This document shows, one piece after another, positions 18,721 to 28,971 of a stretch of 64,000 nt of DNA (the stretch's first letter is position 1; each line of letters begins with the position of its first letter). Below the pieces are notes generated by a model. It was not told the DNA's origin, ran no database searches, and saw nothing but the letters and a program-made list of their open reading frames with translations. Source of the stretch: an uncultured Prevotellaceae bacterium (GTDB lineage Bacteria; Bacteroidota; Bacteroidia; Bacteroidales; Bacteroidaceae); assembly GCA_900316505.1 (NCBI GenBank), contig ONDH01000013.1, positions 1 through 64,000 on the forward strand. Reading direction: 5' to 3'. The translations under genes and the position numbers were made by a program.

Positions 18721-19673
18721 TGTTCACCAATTTTTCCCGACATGATATCGATAAGTTCGTTGGTGATGCTTTGTTGACGTGTCTTGTTGTAAAGTAATGT
18801 CAGTTCTTTGAGCAAGTCGTTGGCATTGTCATCTGCTGTTTGCATTGCCAACATTCGTGCAGCATGCTCACTGGTGAGAGAATCAAGCATGATGCCATAA
18901 ACCTTGGCGTTGAGCAGACGGGGGAAAAGAGAGGCAAGCAGTTCTTGGCGGGATGGCTCGGTGAGATAAGTTGACAGTTGATAGTTGACAGTTGATAGTT
19001 GGCTGGCGCCTTGTGTGTCATCGGTCCGCATGGAACTGTCAGTTGTCAACTGTAAACTGTCAACTTGAATAACTTGTGTGCCCATGGATTTGAAATGATG
19101 GTACAAGAATTCCACGTCATCAATTGTCTCACGTTGGTAGAGCCCATTCACACATCTTACTAAAGTCTCCACATCTGTATAGGCATTACTCTTCTCTATC
19201 TTGTCGAGCATGTCCACAAAGTCTGTACTGAAGTCTTTATTCGTCTTTTTCAGTTCATGAGCAATCTTCTTACCGATGGGCAACAGCTGGACCTGCCTAC
19301 CTTGTGCTTCTAACTCCTGAACACGTTGCATCGTGGCTTTAGCAATGTTGCTGTTGAACGCACCACAAAGTCCGCTATTGGAAGAAATGGGAATGAGGAG
19401 AGTTGACAGTTGAGAGTTAACAGTTGACAGTTGACTGGCGCCTTGTGGGTCATCTGTCTGCATGGAGCTGTCATCTGTCCGCATGGAATTGTCAACTGTA
19501 AACTGTAAACTGTCAACTATCTTTTGTAGCTCATCCTTATACCGCAGGAATGCCTCCGTCATACCTTGTGTGTGATGGAGTTTCGCGCTTGCCACCATGC
19601 GCATGGCACTGGTGATTTTCTGTGTGTTGCGGACAGACGCGATGCGACTTTTTATTTCTTTGAGAGAAGCCAA
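18717..19673 (-). CDS. atpG: ATP synthase F1 gamma subunit with repeat-derived inserts
   Basis: Central rotor shaft of F1, coupling proton flow through Fo to ATP synthesis. Conserved ends are clear: 'RIASVRNTQKITSAMRMVASAKL' in part at the N-terminus, 'SSNSGLCGAFNSNI' near residue 98, and 'SEHAARMLAMQTA' plus 'NKTRQQSITNELIDI' at the C-terminus. Two variable-loop segments (about residues 54-91 and 203-237) are encoded by heptamer repeats and read 'SQLSTVNSQLST' and 'SQLSTVNYQLST'. Each is preceded by 'MRTDD' and 'QGA' motifs, so the two inserts are related. The frame stays open through both. The 318-residue length is somewhat above the usual ~290. Last gene of the atp operon, 28 bp after atpA. 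Confidence 0.95.
   Translation of the reverse strand: MASLKEIKSRIASVRNTQKITSAMRMVASAKLHHTQGMTEAFLRYKDELQKIVDSLQFTVDNSMRTDDSSMQTDDPQGASQLSTVNSQLSTLLIPISSNSGLCGAFNSNIAKATMQRVQELEAQGRQVQLLPIGKKIAHELKKTNKDFSTDFVDMLDKIEKSNAYTDVETLVRCVNGLYQRETIDDVEFLYHHFKSMGTQVIQVDSLQLTTDSSMRTDDTQGASQLSTVNYQLSTYLTEPSRQELLASLFPRLLNAKVYGIMLDSLTSEHAARMLAMQTADDNANDLLKELTLLYNKTRQQSITNELIDIMSGKIGEH
18969..19065 (-). repeat. Inverted heptamer insert 2 within atpG
   Basis: On the plus strand GTTGACA/GTTGATA units (18969-19002) and TGTCAAC/TGTAAAC units (19037-19065) form arms in opposite orientation around a core with GGCGCCTTGTG and GTCCGCATGG. The structure can fold as a long hairpin. It is translated in frame in atpG. 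Confidence 0.8.
19401..19519 (-). repeat. Inverted heptamer insert 1 within atpG
   Basis: Same organisation as insert 2: left arm of GTTGACA-type units (19401-19434), core with GGCGCCTTGTGGGTCATC and a duplicated TGTC..GCATGGA segment, right arm of TGTCAAC/TGTAAAC units (19490-19517). Translated in frame as residues about 54-91 of AtpG. Confidence 0.8.
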
Positions 19674-19701
19674 GATGGTTTACAATTATTCTATTTACAA
19701 T

Positions 19702-21288
19702 TTACAATTTGATGGTGGCGGCAGTCTGTTCGATGATGGTGGTGATTTTGTCATCAATTTTGCCTGCACGAAGTGGTGTGAGCACATCCTCTTGGTGGGT
19801 GGTGCGAAGCAAATCGAGGAAGGCTGCCTCAAAGTTACGTGACTTCTCAACAGGGATGTCACGCAACAATCCGTGTGTGCCACAATAGAGAATGGCAATC
19901 TGCTCCTCCACGGGCATGGGTTGATACTGCTTTTGAATGAGCAGTTGGGCATTCTTGCGACCTTTATCAATGGTGAAAGCGGTGACAGGATCCATGTCGC
20001 TGCCGAACTTGGAGAAAGATTCCAGTTCACGATACTGGGCCTGATCTATCTTCAACGTACCTGCCACTTTCTTCATGGCTTTCAATTGGGCGTTGCCACC
20101 TACACGTGAGACTGAGATGCCGACGTTGATGGCAGGACGGACACCTTGGTTGAAGAGGTCTGTCTCGAGGAATATCTGTCCATCTGTAATGGAGATGACA
20201 TTGGTGGGGATGTATGCCGACACATCACCAGCCTGTGTCTCAATGATAGGCAATGCAGTGAGTGAACCACCACCACGCACTTTTCCCTTGAGGCTGTCTG
20301 GCAAGTCATTCATCTGCTCAGCCACTTCTTGTTGGGCAATGATTTTGGCTGCACGCTCGAGCAGACGGGAGTGGAGATAGAAGATGTCACCAGGATAGGC
20401 TTCACGACCTGAAGGACGTTTCAGAATCAGCGACACCTCACGATAAGCAACGGCTTGTTTGGAAAGGTCATCATACACGACAAGAGCATGACGTCCTGTG
20501 TCACGGAAATATTCGCCAATCGCTGCACCTGCAAATGGTGCGTAATATTGCATGGCAGCAGGGTCGCTGGCAGTGGCGGACACGACAATGGTGTAGTCCA
20601 TCGCCCCCTTTTGTCGGAGGGTATTGACAATGGTGGCAACCGTGGAGCCTTTCTGTCCAATAGCCACATAGATACAATAGACGGGTTTCCCTGCCTCGTA
20701 GTTGGCACGCTGGTTGATGATGGTGTCGATGGCAATGGCAGTCTTACCTGTCTGACGGTCTCCGATGATGAGTTCTCGTTGTCCTCTACCAATCGGAATC
20801 ATGGCGTCCACAGCTTTCAGTCCTGTCTGCAACGGCTCGTTCACGGGTTGACGGAAGATGACGCCAGGGGCTTTGCGCTCCAAAGGCATGTCAATGGTAT
20901 CTCCCATGATGGCACCTTGTCCATCAATAGGATGTCCGAGGGTGTCAACAACACGTCCTACCATCCCTTCACTCACGGCGATGGAAGCAATGCGTCCTGT
21001 ACGTTTCACGATGTCGCCCTCCTCGATATTGTCGGTTGGACCAAGCAGCACAGCGCCCACATTGTCTTCCTCAAGGTTCATCACGATGGCTTCCATGCCA
21101 TTGTCGAACTGAAGGAGTTCGCCAGCTTCTGCATTGCGGAGTCCATAGGCACGAACCACACCGTCACTGACAGTCAGTACGGTACCTACCTCGGTTTCGT
21201 TGCCGAGGGTGTTCTCTTCGTTGTCGATGTCGGCGAGTTGCTGGCGCAGCATCGCTGTCACTTCACTTACTTTTATGGGGTCGGACAT
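19702..21288 (-). CDS. atpA: ATP synthase F1 alpha subunit
   Basis: Non-catalytic nucleotide-binding subunit of the F1 hexamer. The 528-residue length and motifs are standard: P-loop '[15 protein letters not shown]' near residue 170, '[21 protein letters not shown]' in part, and '[14 protein letters not shown]'. Its start overlaps the end of atpH by 16 nt, implying translational coupling. No repeat inserts are seen in this gene. Confidence 0.98.
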   Translation of the reverse strand: MSDPIKVSEVTAMLRQQLADIDNEENTLGNETEVGTVLTVSDGVVRAYGLRNAEAGELLQFDNGMEAIVMNLEEDNVGAVLLGPTDNIEEGDIVKRTGRIASIAVSEGMVGRVVDTLGHPIDGQGAIMGDTIDMPLERKAPGVIFRQPVNEPLQTGLKAVDAMIPIGRGQRELIIGDRQTGKTAIAIDTIINQRANYEAGKPVYCIYVAIGQKGSTVATIVNTLRQKGAMDYTIVVSATASDPAAMQYYAPFAGAAIGEYFRDTGRHALVVYDDLSKQAVAYREVSLILKRPSGREAYPGDIFYLHSRLLERAAKIIAQQEVAEQMNDLPDSLKGKVRGGGSLTALPIIETQAGDVSAYIPTNVISITDGQIFLETDLFNQGVRPAINVGISVSRVGGNAQLKAMKKVAGTLKIDQAQYRELESFSKFGSDMDPVTAFTIDKGRKNAQLLIQKQYQPMPVEEQIAILYCGTHGLLRDIPVEKSRNFEAAFLDLLRTTHQEDVLTPLRAGKIDDKITTIIEQTAATIKL

Positions 21289-21821
21289 AATTCTTTCCTT
21301 ATCTTTTCAAGTTGATGTCTGTAACTATAATCATAGTGGCGGTCACCGATGCGGAGCCTGAAGCCACCAATGAGGTTGGGATTGACCTTGTGGACACATT
21401 CCACTTCGCGATTCCGATGCGCCTTGATGCGCTCGGTCAAGTGGTCAACGATGGTGTCATCAACTTCTACCGCCGTTTCAAACACCACGCGGTCAATGCC
21501 ATGCTGCTCTCTGTACATGTCCCGATAGACGAAAATGATGATGCGCAACTGGTTCTCACGATGGTTTTTCAGTAGCAGGCGAAGGAACCGTGTGTATAGC
21601 GTGTTAGCTTCAGGGTCAAGACCCGATGCCAACAGGAGAAGCTTGTACTTCTTCTCAGCCGTGACACGTGGGTTGATGAGTGCCATTTGCAAGTCGGGCT
21701 CTGCTTTCATGGTGGTATGGAGCATACCGAGGTGTTCATAGATTTGTTGATCTACGAACTGCGCCTTCGCCTCTTCGTACAAGGCTGTGGCATACCGTTT
21801 GGCAATACTTCCGTTCATCAT
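21273..21821 (-). CDS. atpH: ATP synthase F1 delta subunit
   Basis: Peripheral-stalk subunit joining F1 to the b subunits. 182 residues; typical N-terminal '[14 protein letters not shown]' and C-terminal '[20 protein letters not shown]' (family pattern for delta/OSCP). Lies between atpF and atpA; the gap to atpF (21822-21864) contains a short TTGACAGTTGA heptamer remnant. Confidence 0.95.
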   Translation of the reverse strand: MMNGSIAKRYATALYEEAKAQFVDQQIYEHLGMLHTTMKAEPDLQMALINPRVTAEKKYKLLLLASGLDPEANTLYTRFLRLLLKNHRENQLRIIIFVYRDMYREQHGIDRVVFETAVEVDDTIVDHLTERIKAHRNREVECVHKVNPNLIGGFRLRIGDRHYDYSYRHQLEKIRKELCPTP

Positions 21822-21864
21822 GTTTTAGTTGACAGTTGAATGGCGAAAAATGAAAGTTGCGGGC

Positions 21865-22350
21865 TCAGAGCTTGTCAATGAGTTGCTCGATGGCCTTTTT
21901 CTGAATGGCATCGTCCTTCATCCGTTCACCAATTACCTTCTCTGCAATGTCGAGGGCGAGGCTTGCCACCTCTTGCCGCACGTCTTGCAAGGCTCGTTCC
22001 TTCTCCGCCTGAATGCTCTGCCGTGCCTCTTCAATCATCTGGTTGGCAGCAGCTTGCGCTTCGTCCTGTGCGGCCTGCACAATCTGTTTCTTTTCCTGCA
22101 TGGCACTGGCAATGATGTCTTTCTGTTGTGCCTTGGCATCAGCCAACAACTTCTCACCCTCTGTTTGGATGCTTGCCAATTTTTCATTGGCTTGCTTGGC
22201 AGAGAGGAGCGACATCTCGATGAACTCCTTGCGTTCGTTGATGGCCTTCACGATAACTGGGAAGCCAAACTTCGCCAGCAGGAAGAACACCACACCGAAG
22301 GAGAGTACCATCCAGAAGAGCAATCCCGGGTCTGGTATGAGTGGATTCAT
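21865..22350 (-). CDS. atpF: ATP synthase Fo b subunit
   Basis: Membrane-anchored peripheral stalk. 161 residues: a single N-terminal membrane segment ('GLLFWMVLSFGVVFFLLAKF', residues 9-28) followed by a long charged, Ala/Gln/Glu-rich helix expected to form a coiled coil. Located between atpE and atpH as in other Bacteroidales. Confidence 0.95.
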   Translation of the reverse strand: MNPLIPDPGLLFWMVLSFGVVFFLLAKFGFPVIVKAINERKEFIEMSLLSAKQANEKLASIQTEGEKLLADAKAQQKDIIASAMQEKKQIVQAAQDEAQAAANQMIEEARQSIQAEKERALQDVRQEVASLALDIAEKVIGERMKDDAIQKKAIEQLIDKL

Positions 22351-22409
22351 CTTTTTTCTTTTAGCTAGATATACTAGTCTGTTCTAGTGATACTAGTTCT
22401 TTGGAAAAC

Positions 22410-22691
<282 letters not shown>

Positions 22692-22761
22692 TTAGCTTAC
22701 TTGATTGATGTAATTTTTGGGGGTTCCTATAGTTTTACTTGTCTTTCCAGTTTCACTGGCT

Positions 22762-23766
22762 TCACTCATCGTGCGCCAATCCTATGAAGTTGGCGGTCAG
22801 GATGGTGAACACATATGCTTGGATGAACGCCACGAGCAGTTCGAGGCAGTTCATGAAGATGCAGAAAAGGACGCTCACAGCCGTCATCGAGGCACACATG
22901 GCGGTGCCCATCTTCGCCGTCACAAACACCACACTGGTCAAAGCGAGGATGATGATGTGTCCTGCCATGATGTTGGCAAAGAGACGGACGGTCAGCGAGA
23001 AGGGTTTCGTGAAGACCCCGATAAACTCGATGGTCGGCATGATGGGCAGCGGCGCCTTGAGGAAAATGGGCACATCGGGCCAGAAGATGCTTTTGTAGTA
23101 CCCCTTTGGCGCGAAGCAGTTGATGGCGATGAAGGCGGTGACAGCACACGTCAGTGTGACGGCGATGTTGCCTGTCAGGTTTGCTCCACCCGGGAAGACG
23201 GGGATAAGTCCTAAGAGGTTGCTGGTCAGAATGAAGAGGAACACAGTCATCAGATAGGGAGAGAATTTCTCATATCCATGTCCGATGCTCTCCTTTGCCA
23301 CATCCTTGTCTATGAAATCAATGACTGCTTCCATCATGCCCACAAAACCACCTGGTGCTTTCTTGTATCCATTCTTCCTGTACCATCGTGCCAAGCCCAA
23401 CACCACCGAACATAGCAAGAAGCACACAATGAACAGCTCCAGCACATTCTTCGTGATGCTGATGTCGAAGGGGCGTTCACCAGCCGCATTCACAATCTTT
23501 CCCTCGTGGTCTCCCCCCTCGGCTATATGGTATCCCTTATAAGTCGCTCCATGCTCCAGCTTGTCCGACATGAACACATCCACGCCTCCCTCTCCGATGA
23601 GAATGCAGGGTAGGGGAATGACTGCCCCCTTCGTGATGTGCCACTCGTAGCTGTCACCCAAATGCTCGAAGATGAGCTTGGACACATCCAGCTCTTCCTC
23701 CTCCGCTCTGATGGGTGCGGCGAAAGCCAATGCACATATTATATATATAAGCAGTCTTTTAACCAT
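22762..23766 (-). CDS. atpB: ATP synthase Fo a subunit
   Basis: Stator channel subunit of Fo. A longer frame begins at 23802 but overlaps atpC; the ATG at 23766 begins 5 bp after the atpC stop and yields a signal-peptide-like start 'MVKRLLIYIICALAFAAP'. The product has 334 residues with an extended extracytoplasmic N-terminal region (about residues 20-120), as is common in Bacteroidetes, then membrane helices including 'VTAFIAINCFAPKGYY' and the C-terminal 'FVFTILTANFIGLAHDE'-like end. Confidence 0.94.
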   Translation of the reverse strand: MVKRLLIYIICALAFAAPIRAEEEELDVSKLIFEHLGDSYEWHITKGAVIPLPCILIGEGGVDVFMSDKLEHGATYKGYHIAEGGDHEGKIVNAAGERPFDISITKNVLELFIVCFLLCSVVLGLARWYRKNGYKKAPGGFVGMMEAVIDFIDKDVAKESIGHGYEKFSPYLMTVFLFILTSNLLGLIPVFPGGANLTGNIAVTLTCAVTAFIAINCFAPKGYYKSIFWPDVPIFLKAPLPIMPTIEFIGVFTKPFSLTVRLFANIMAGHIIILALTSVVFVTAKMGTAMCASMTAVSVLFCIFMNCLELLVAFIQAYVFTILTANFIGLAHDE

Positions 23767-23770
23767 GCCT

Positions 23771-24016
23771 TTATGATTCATCCAGCTGACGGGCTGGCTC
23801 ACATACCACTTTTATTTCGTCATTCTCAATCCTCACCACACCATTGCCGCAATTGATCGCTTCACTTTCCGTGTGAATGCTCCCCTCCTTCAGCTCCGCT
23901 ATCATCGGTGCATGACCTGGCAAGAACTCCATAAGTCCCGTTGCCGAGGTGAACTGGAAACGCTTCACTTCCCCCTCGTATTGTGTGCCTGTAGGTGTGA
24001 TGATTTGTAGATGCAT
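23771..24016 (-). CDS. atpC: ATP synthase F1 epsilon subunit (short form)
   Basis: 81 residues, comprising only the N-terminal beta-sandwich domain ('MHLQIITPTGTQYEGEVKRF', 'TGLMEFLPGHAPMIAEL'). The C-terminal helical domain that inhibits ATP hydrolysis in many bacteria is absent, which is usual in Bacteroidetes. Lies 4 bp after the atpD stop and 4 bp before the atpB start. Confidence 0.95.
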   Translation of the reverse strand: MHLQIITPTGTQYEGEVKRFQFTSATGLMEFLPGHAPMIAELKEGSIHTESEAINCGNGVVRIENDEIKVVCEPARQLDES

Positions 24017-24019
24017 ACC

Positions 24020-25541
<1,522 letters not shown>

Positions 25542-25556
25542 TCACATTTTCGAATG

Positions 25557-25564
25557 CAAATATA
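25557..25564 (-). promoter_or_regulatory. -7 promoter box TATATTTG for atp operon
   Basis: Minus-strand TATATTTG, 25 bp upstream of the atpD ATG. It is the only TAnnTTTG box seen ahead of the operon. Confidence 0.65.
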
Positions 25565-25610
25565 AGTATAATCATATTATCGAACAATTTTTTTAGATAA
25601 TTTAAGATTG

Positions 25611-25870
25611 ACTCCGTCTAAAGGTTCGCAAGTTTAATTTATTTGAAGTAAATGAAGTTACCGAAGTGAGCGCTGCGCTTAGTTGACAATTGACAGTTGG
25701 CAAACTCATCGTACATCGTACATTTATCTGATGATTTTCTCACTGCCAGGTATCGTCGTTAACTCCTTTAACTTCGATTACTTCGAGCGCAGCGATAACT
25801 TCAGAACGTTGAGTAAATGCTTTCACTCCCCTTTTCACTTCATTTTTAACTTCAGAAAGTTAAGTAATCT
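25611..25870 (-). repeat. Composite dispersed element, copy A
   Basis: Between the atpD promoter and the GH36 promoter, in the same orientation as copy B. It has the end module (TTAACTTCGATTACTTCGAG), two CATCGTA heptamers, a GTTGACA/ATTGACA/GTTGGCA triplet (25681-25700) and the other end module (GGTTCGCAAGTTTAATTT). A second partial end (ACTTCAGAAAGTTAAG, 25851-25866) suggests a nested or duplicated end. Diverged compared with copies B and C. Confidence 0.7.
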
Positions 25871-25922
25871 ACACAAAAGTAAATTTTTGCCCGATATTTT
25901 GGTGGTGGGGAATTTTTATTCG

Positions 25923-25930
25923 TAACTTTG
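25923..25930 (+). promoter_or_regulatory. -7 promoter box TAACTTTG for GH36 gene
   Basis: Fits TAnnTTTG; 76 bp upstream of the ATG at 26007. The GTAACATG direct repeat is not seen at the corresponding upstream position. Confidence 0.65.
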
Positions 25931-26006
25931 TAGTCACAAATGGAATCTTGCAGAGATTCTGTGGTTAATACCAATTATTCACTCACAAAAATACTATTCT
26001 TGCCCA

Positions 26007-28163
26007 ATGAGACAATTAGTTCTTTTCGTCCTTGCCTTGACCATGTGTCAGGTTGCCAGTGCCAAAGACGTGTTTGTGAACACGCCCAAGACGACGTTGA
26101 TGCTCGCTGTGAACGAGGGCCAGACGCCACGTATCCAGTATTATGGTTCTCGTATCAAGCCGGAACAGGCGCATGAGGTGTATGATGCCTCAGGTCTGAA
26201 TGGAGATGCCTATCCTGCTTTTGGTCGCAATAGTTTCGACGAGACGGCGCTGAGCGTGACGCATGCTGATGGTAATATGACCACGGAATTGGTGGTGACG
26301 GGTTGCCAGCAACGGGGCAATGAAACAATTGTGTCGCTGAAAGACAAGACGTATGATTTTTTTGTGGATTTGTATTACCGTGCTGACGATAAGAGCGATG
26401 TGATTGTGACATGGTCGGTGATTCGCAATGGTGAAAAGAAACCTGTCAAGATGGAGCAGTATGCCAGCGGTGTGATGACTTTTCGTCAAGAGGGCGCCTG
26501 GCTTACTCATTTTCATGGAGCGTGGGGACAGGAGGCAGGCATGACTGAAGAGCCGCTGACGGCTGGCTTGAAAACCATTGTGAATCATGATGGAGTGCGC
26601 ACGGCAATGGATGACCGTGCAGAGGTCATGATTTCTCTCGACGGCAAGCCGCAAGAGAACTGTGGGCGTGTGGTGGGTGCTGCCCTTTGTTGGACGGGCA
26701 ACTACAAACTTCGCATCGAGACGCGTGGCAAGAACAGACATACACTTTTGGCTGGTATTGATGATTTGCATACAGCCTATACGTTGAAATCTGGCGAAAC
26801 CTTTACGACCCCAGAACTGGCATTGACCTTCAGCAATGAGGGTAAGGGTGGTGTGAGTCGGGCTTTCCACCGATGGGGCCGCAACGTGCAGCTGCACAAT
26901 GGACATGTTCTGCGCGAGATTTTGCTGAACTCATGGGAAGGCGTCTATATGAACGTGAATCAAGAGGTGTGCGAACAGATGATGGATGGCATCAAGGAGT
27001 TGGGTGGTGAATTGTTCGTTGTGGATGATGGTTGGTTCGGACGTAAGTATCGACGCACGGATGACACACAGGGCTTGGGCGACTGGGTGACTGATACACA
27101 AAAACTGCCTAACGGCATTCCTGCCTTGGTGAAGGCTGCTGAGAACCGTGGTTTGAAGTTCGGCATTTGGATAGAACCCGAAATGACCAACAGTAAGAGC
27201 GAACTCTTTGAGGCGCATCCTGATTGGGTGGTGGCACATCCTACCCGAGAATTGGCGAAAGGGCGTGGCGGCACACAGCTGGTGCTCGATCTCTCGAACC
27301 CTAAAGTGCAGGACTTTGTAGTGGGCATCGTGGACAATTTGGTGAAGGAGAACCCGACGCTGCACTATATCAAATGGGACTGCAACATGTCGATGCAGAA
27401 TTTTGGTAGCAGCTATCTGACGGCAGATAAGCAGAGTCACCTCTTCGTGGATTATCATCTGGGATTGCGCAGTGCATTGGAGCGTATCCGCAAGGCTCAT
27501 CCCGACCTCGTCATTCAACTATGTTCAAGTGGTGGTGGTCGTGTAAACTGGGGTGCGTTGCCATATTTCGACGAGTTTTGGGTAAGTGATGACACTGATG
27601 CCCAGCAGCGACTCTTCATTCAATGGGGCACCAGCCACTTCTTCCCTCCGATGGCGATGGCTCAGCACGTGAGCGCCTCGCCTAACCACCAGACGGGACG
27701 TGTAATTCCGTTGAAGTTCCGCTTCGATGTGGCGATGACAGGGCGTCTGGGCATGGAGATGAAGCCCAGTGACTTAAATGAGCAGGAGCGTGCCTACGCG
27801 AAGAAGGCAGTGGCATTCTACAAGGAGATTCGTCCTCTTGTGCAGCAAGGTGACCTCTATCGTCTGCTTTCACCTTACGAGAATCAGGGTTTCTGTAGTG
27901 AGATGTTTGTGAGTGATGACAAGAACGAGGCTGTGTTCTTTTGTTATAAGTTTGAGAACTACATCGGTTTGGAAGCTCCCCGTTGGCATATGGCAGGTCT
28001 TGACCCTGATGCGACCTACCGCCTCAATGAGTTTGAGGGAACGGGAAGAAGACGCAACTTTGAAGGCAAGACTTTCTCGGGTAAGTTCCTGATGGAGACG
28101 GGCATCGAAGCGACGATGAGCGGACAGTTCGCCAGCAGGGTGATTCGCTTGCGGAAAATCTAA
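26007..28163 (+). CDS. GH36 alpha-galactosidase, secreted/periplasmic
   Basis: Predicted to release terminal alpha-galactose from oligosaccharides or hemicellulose. 718 residues with a signal peptide (about 1-19). N-terminal beta-supersandwich, then the catalytic barrel: 'DDGWFGRKYRRTDD' (about 340-353), nucleophile Asp458 in 'YIKWDCNM', and acid/base region 'FWVSDDTDAQQR' (about 524-535), followed by a C-terminal beta domain. Lengths and motifs fit GH36 of the tetrameric type. Transcribed with the gamma-carbonic-anhydrase-like gene 43 bp downstream, or that gene has an unseen promoter. Confidence 0.94.
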   Translation: MRQLVLFVLALTMCQVASAKDVFVNTPKTTLMLAVNEGQTPRIQYYGSRIKPEQAHEVYDASGLNGDAYPAFGRNSFDETALSVTHADGNMTTELVVTGCQQRGNETIVSLKDKTYDFFVDLYYRADDKSDVIVTWSVIRNGEKKPVKMEQYASGVMTFRQEGAWLTHFHGAWGQEAGMTEEPLTAGLKTIVNHDGVRTAMDDRAEVMISLDGKPQENCGRVVGAALCWTGNYKLRIETRGKNRHTLLAGIDDLHTAYTLKSGETFTTPELALTFSNEGKGGVSRAFHRWGRNVQLHNGHVLREILLNSWEGVYMNVNQEVCEQMMDGIKELGGELFVVDDGWFGRKYRRTDDTQGLGDWVTDTQKLPNGIPALVKAAENRGLKFGIWIEPEMTNSKSELFEAHPDWVVAHPTRELAKGRGGTQLVLDLSNPKVQDFVVGIVDNLVKENPTLHYIKWDCNMSMQNFGSSYLTADKQSHLFVDYHLGLRSALERIRKAHPDLVIQLCSSGGGRVNWGALPYFDEFWVSDDTDAQQRLFIQWGTSHFFPPMAMAQHVSASPNHQTGRVIPLKFRFDVAMTGRLGMEMKPSDLNEQERAYAKKAVAFYKEIRPLVQQGDLYRLLSPYENQGFCSEMFVSDDKNEAVFFCYKFENYIGLEAPRWHMAGLDPDATYRLNEFEGTGRRRNFEGKTFSGKFLMETGIEATMSGQFASRVIRLRKI

Positions 28164-28206
28164 ACCCCTAAACAATTAATCGTAAATTGTCAAATAGTAA
28201 ATAAGA

Positions 28207-28725
28207 ATGGCTTTAATCAAGACAGTGTGCGGCTTGACTCCCAAATGGGGCGAGGGCTGCTATTTCAGCGAGAACGCCACAATTGTGGGCGATGTGCAGA
28301 TGGGCGACCAATGTACGGTGTGGTTTAATGCGGTGGTGCGTGGTGATGTGAACTACATCAAGATAGGTAACCGCGTGAACATACAGGATGGGTCATGTCT
28401 GCATACTTTATATAAGAAAGCAGCGATTGAGATTGGTGACGATGTGACCATCGGACACAACGTGACCTTGCATGGCTGCACAGTGAAGAGTGGTGCTCTG
28501 ATTGGCATGGGTGCGACAGTGCTCGATGATGCCGTGATAGGCGAGGGCGCGATTATTGCAGCAGGTGCCTTGGTGTTGAAGGGCACACAGGTGGGTGACG
28601 GAGAGATGTGGGGTGGTGTGCCGGCAAAATTCATCAAGAAGGTGGATCCCGAACAGGCGAAGGAACTCAACATTGGAATTGCCAAGCATTACATCATGTA
28701 TGCTGAATGGTACAAGGATAATTGA
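28207..28725 (+). CDS. Gamma-carbonic-anhydrase-like hexapeptide protein
   Basis: A left-handed beta-helix protein of the YrdA/PaaY group, probably a trimeric cytoplasmic metalloprotein. 172 residues with hexapeptide repeats (about 25-135). The three metal-ligand histidines of the gamma class are present (His66, His84, His89, in 'GSCLH' and 'IGHNVTLHGC'). True carbonic anhydrase activity is not established for most members. Confidence 0.9.
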   Translation: MALIKTVCGLTPKWGEGCYFSENATIVGDVQMGDQCTVWFNAVVRGDVNYIKIGNRVNIQDGSCLHTLYKKAAIEIGDDVTIGHNVTLHGCTVKSGALIGMGATVLDDAVIGEGAIIAAGALVLKGTQVGDGEMWGGVPAKFIKKVDPEQAKELNIGIAKHYIMYAEWYKDN

Positions 28726-28729
28726 CTCA

Positions 28730-28970
28730 AGTTTGACTTCGTCGAGCTGAAGGTTCGCAAGCTTCACTTTCTTGTAGTTATTGAAGTTATAGAAGTTATC
28801 ACTTCGCTCAGTTGACAATTGACAGTTGACAGACTCATCGTTCATCGTTCATCGTTCATCGTTCATCGTACATCGTACATCGTACATTTCCCTGATGTCC
28901 TTCTCGTTGCTATGTATCGTCGTTTACTTCGTTAACTCCATTAACTTCGTCACTTCAGAAAGTTGAGTCT
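28730..28970 (-). repeat. Composite dispersed element, copy B
   Basis: Begins directly after the stop codon of the M6-like protease gene, reading on the minus strand. Module order: ACTCAACTTTCTGAAGTGAC, then repeated GAAGTTAA/GAGTTAAC words, then seven heptamers (CATCGTA x3, CATCGTT x4; 28836-28884 on plus), then three GTTGACA-type heptamers (28811-28831), then AGCGAAGTGATAACTTC and AAGAAAGTGAAGCTTGCGAA. Outside the heptamers it is nearly identical to copy C. Confidence 0.9.
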
Positions 28971-28971
28971 T

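Noticed and set aside
18969..19519. Frameshifted or broken atpG
   Set aside because: The frame is open throughout, and both conserved ends of the gamma subunit are present, so the repeats are in-frame inserts rather than a disruption.
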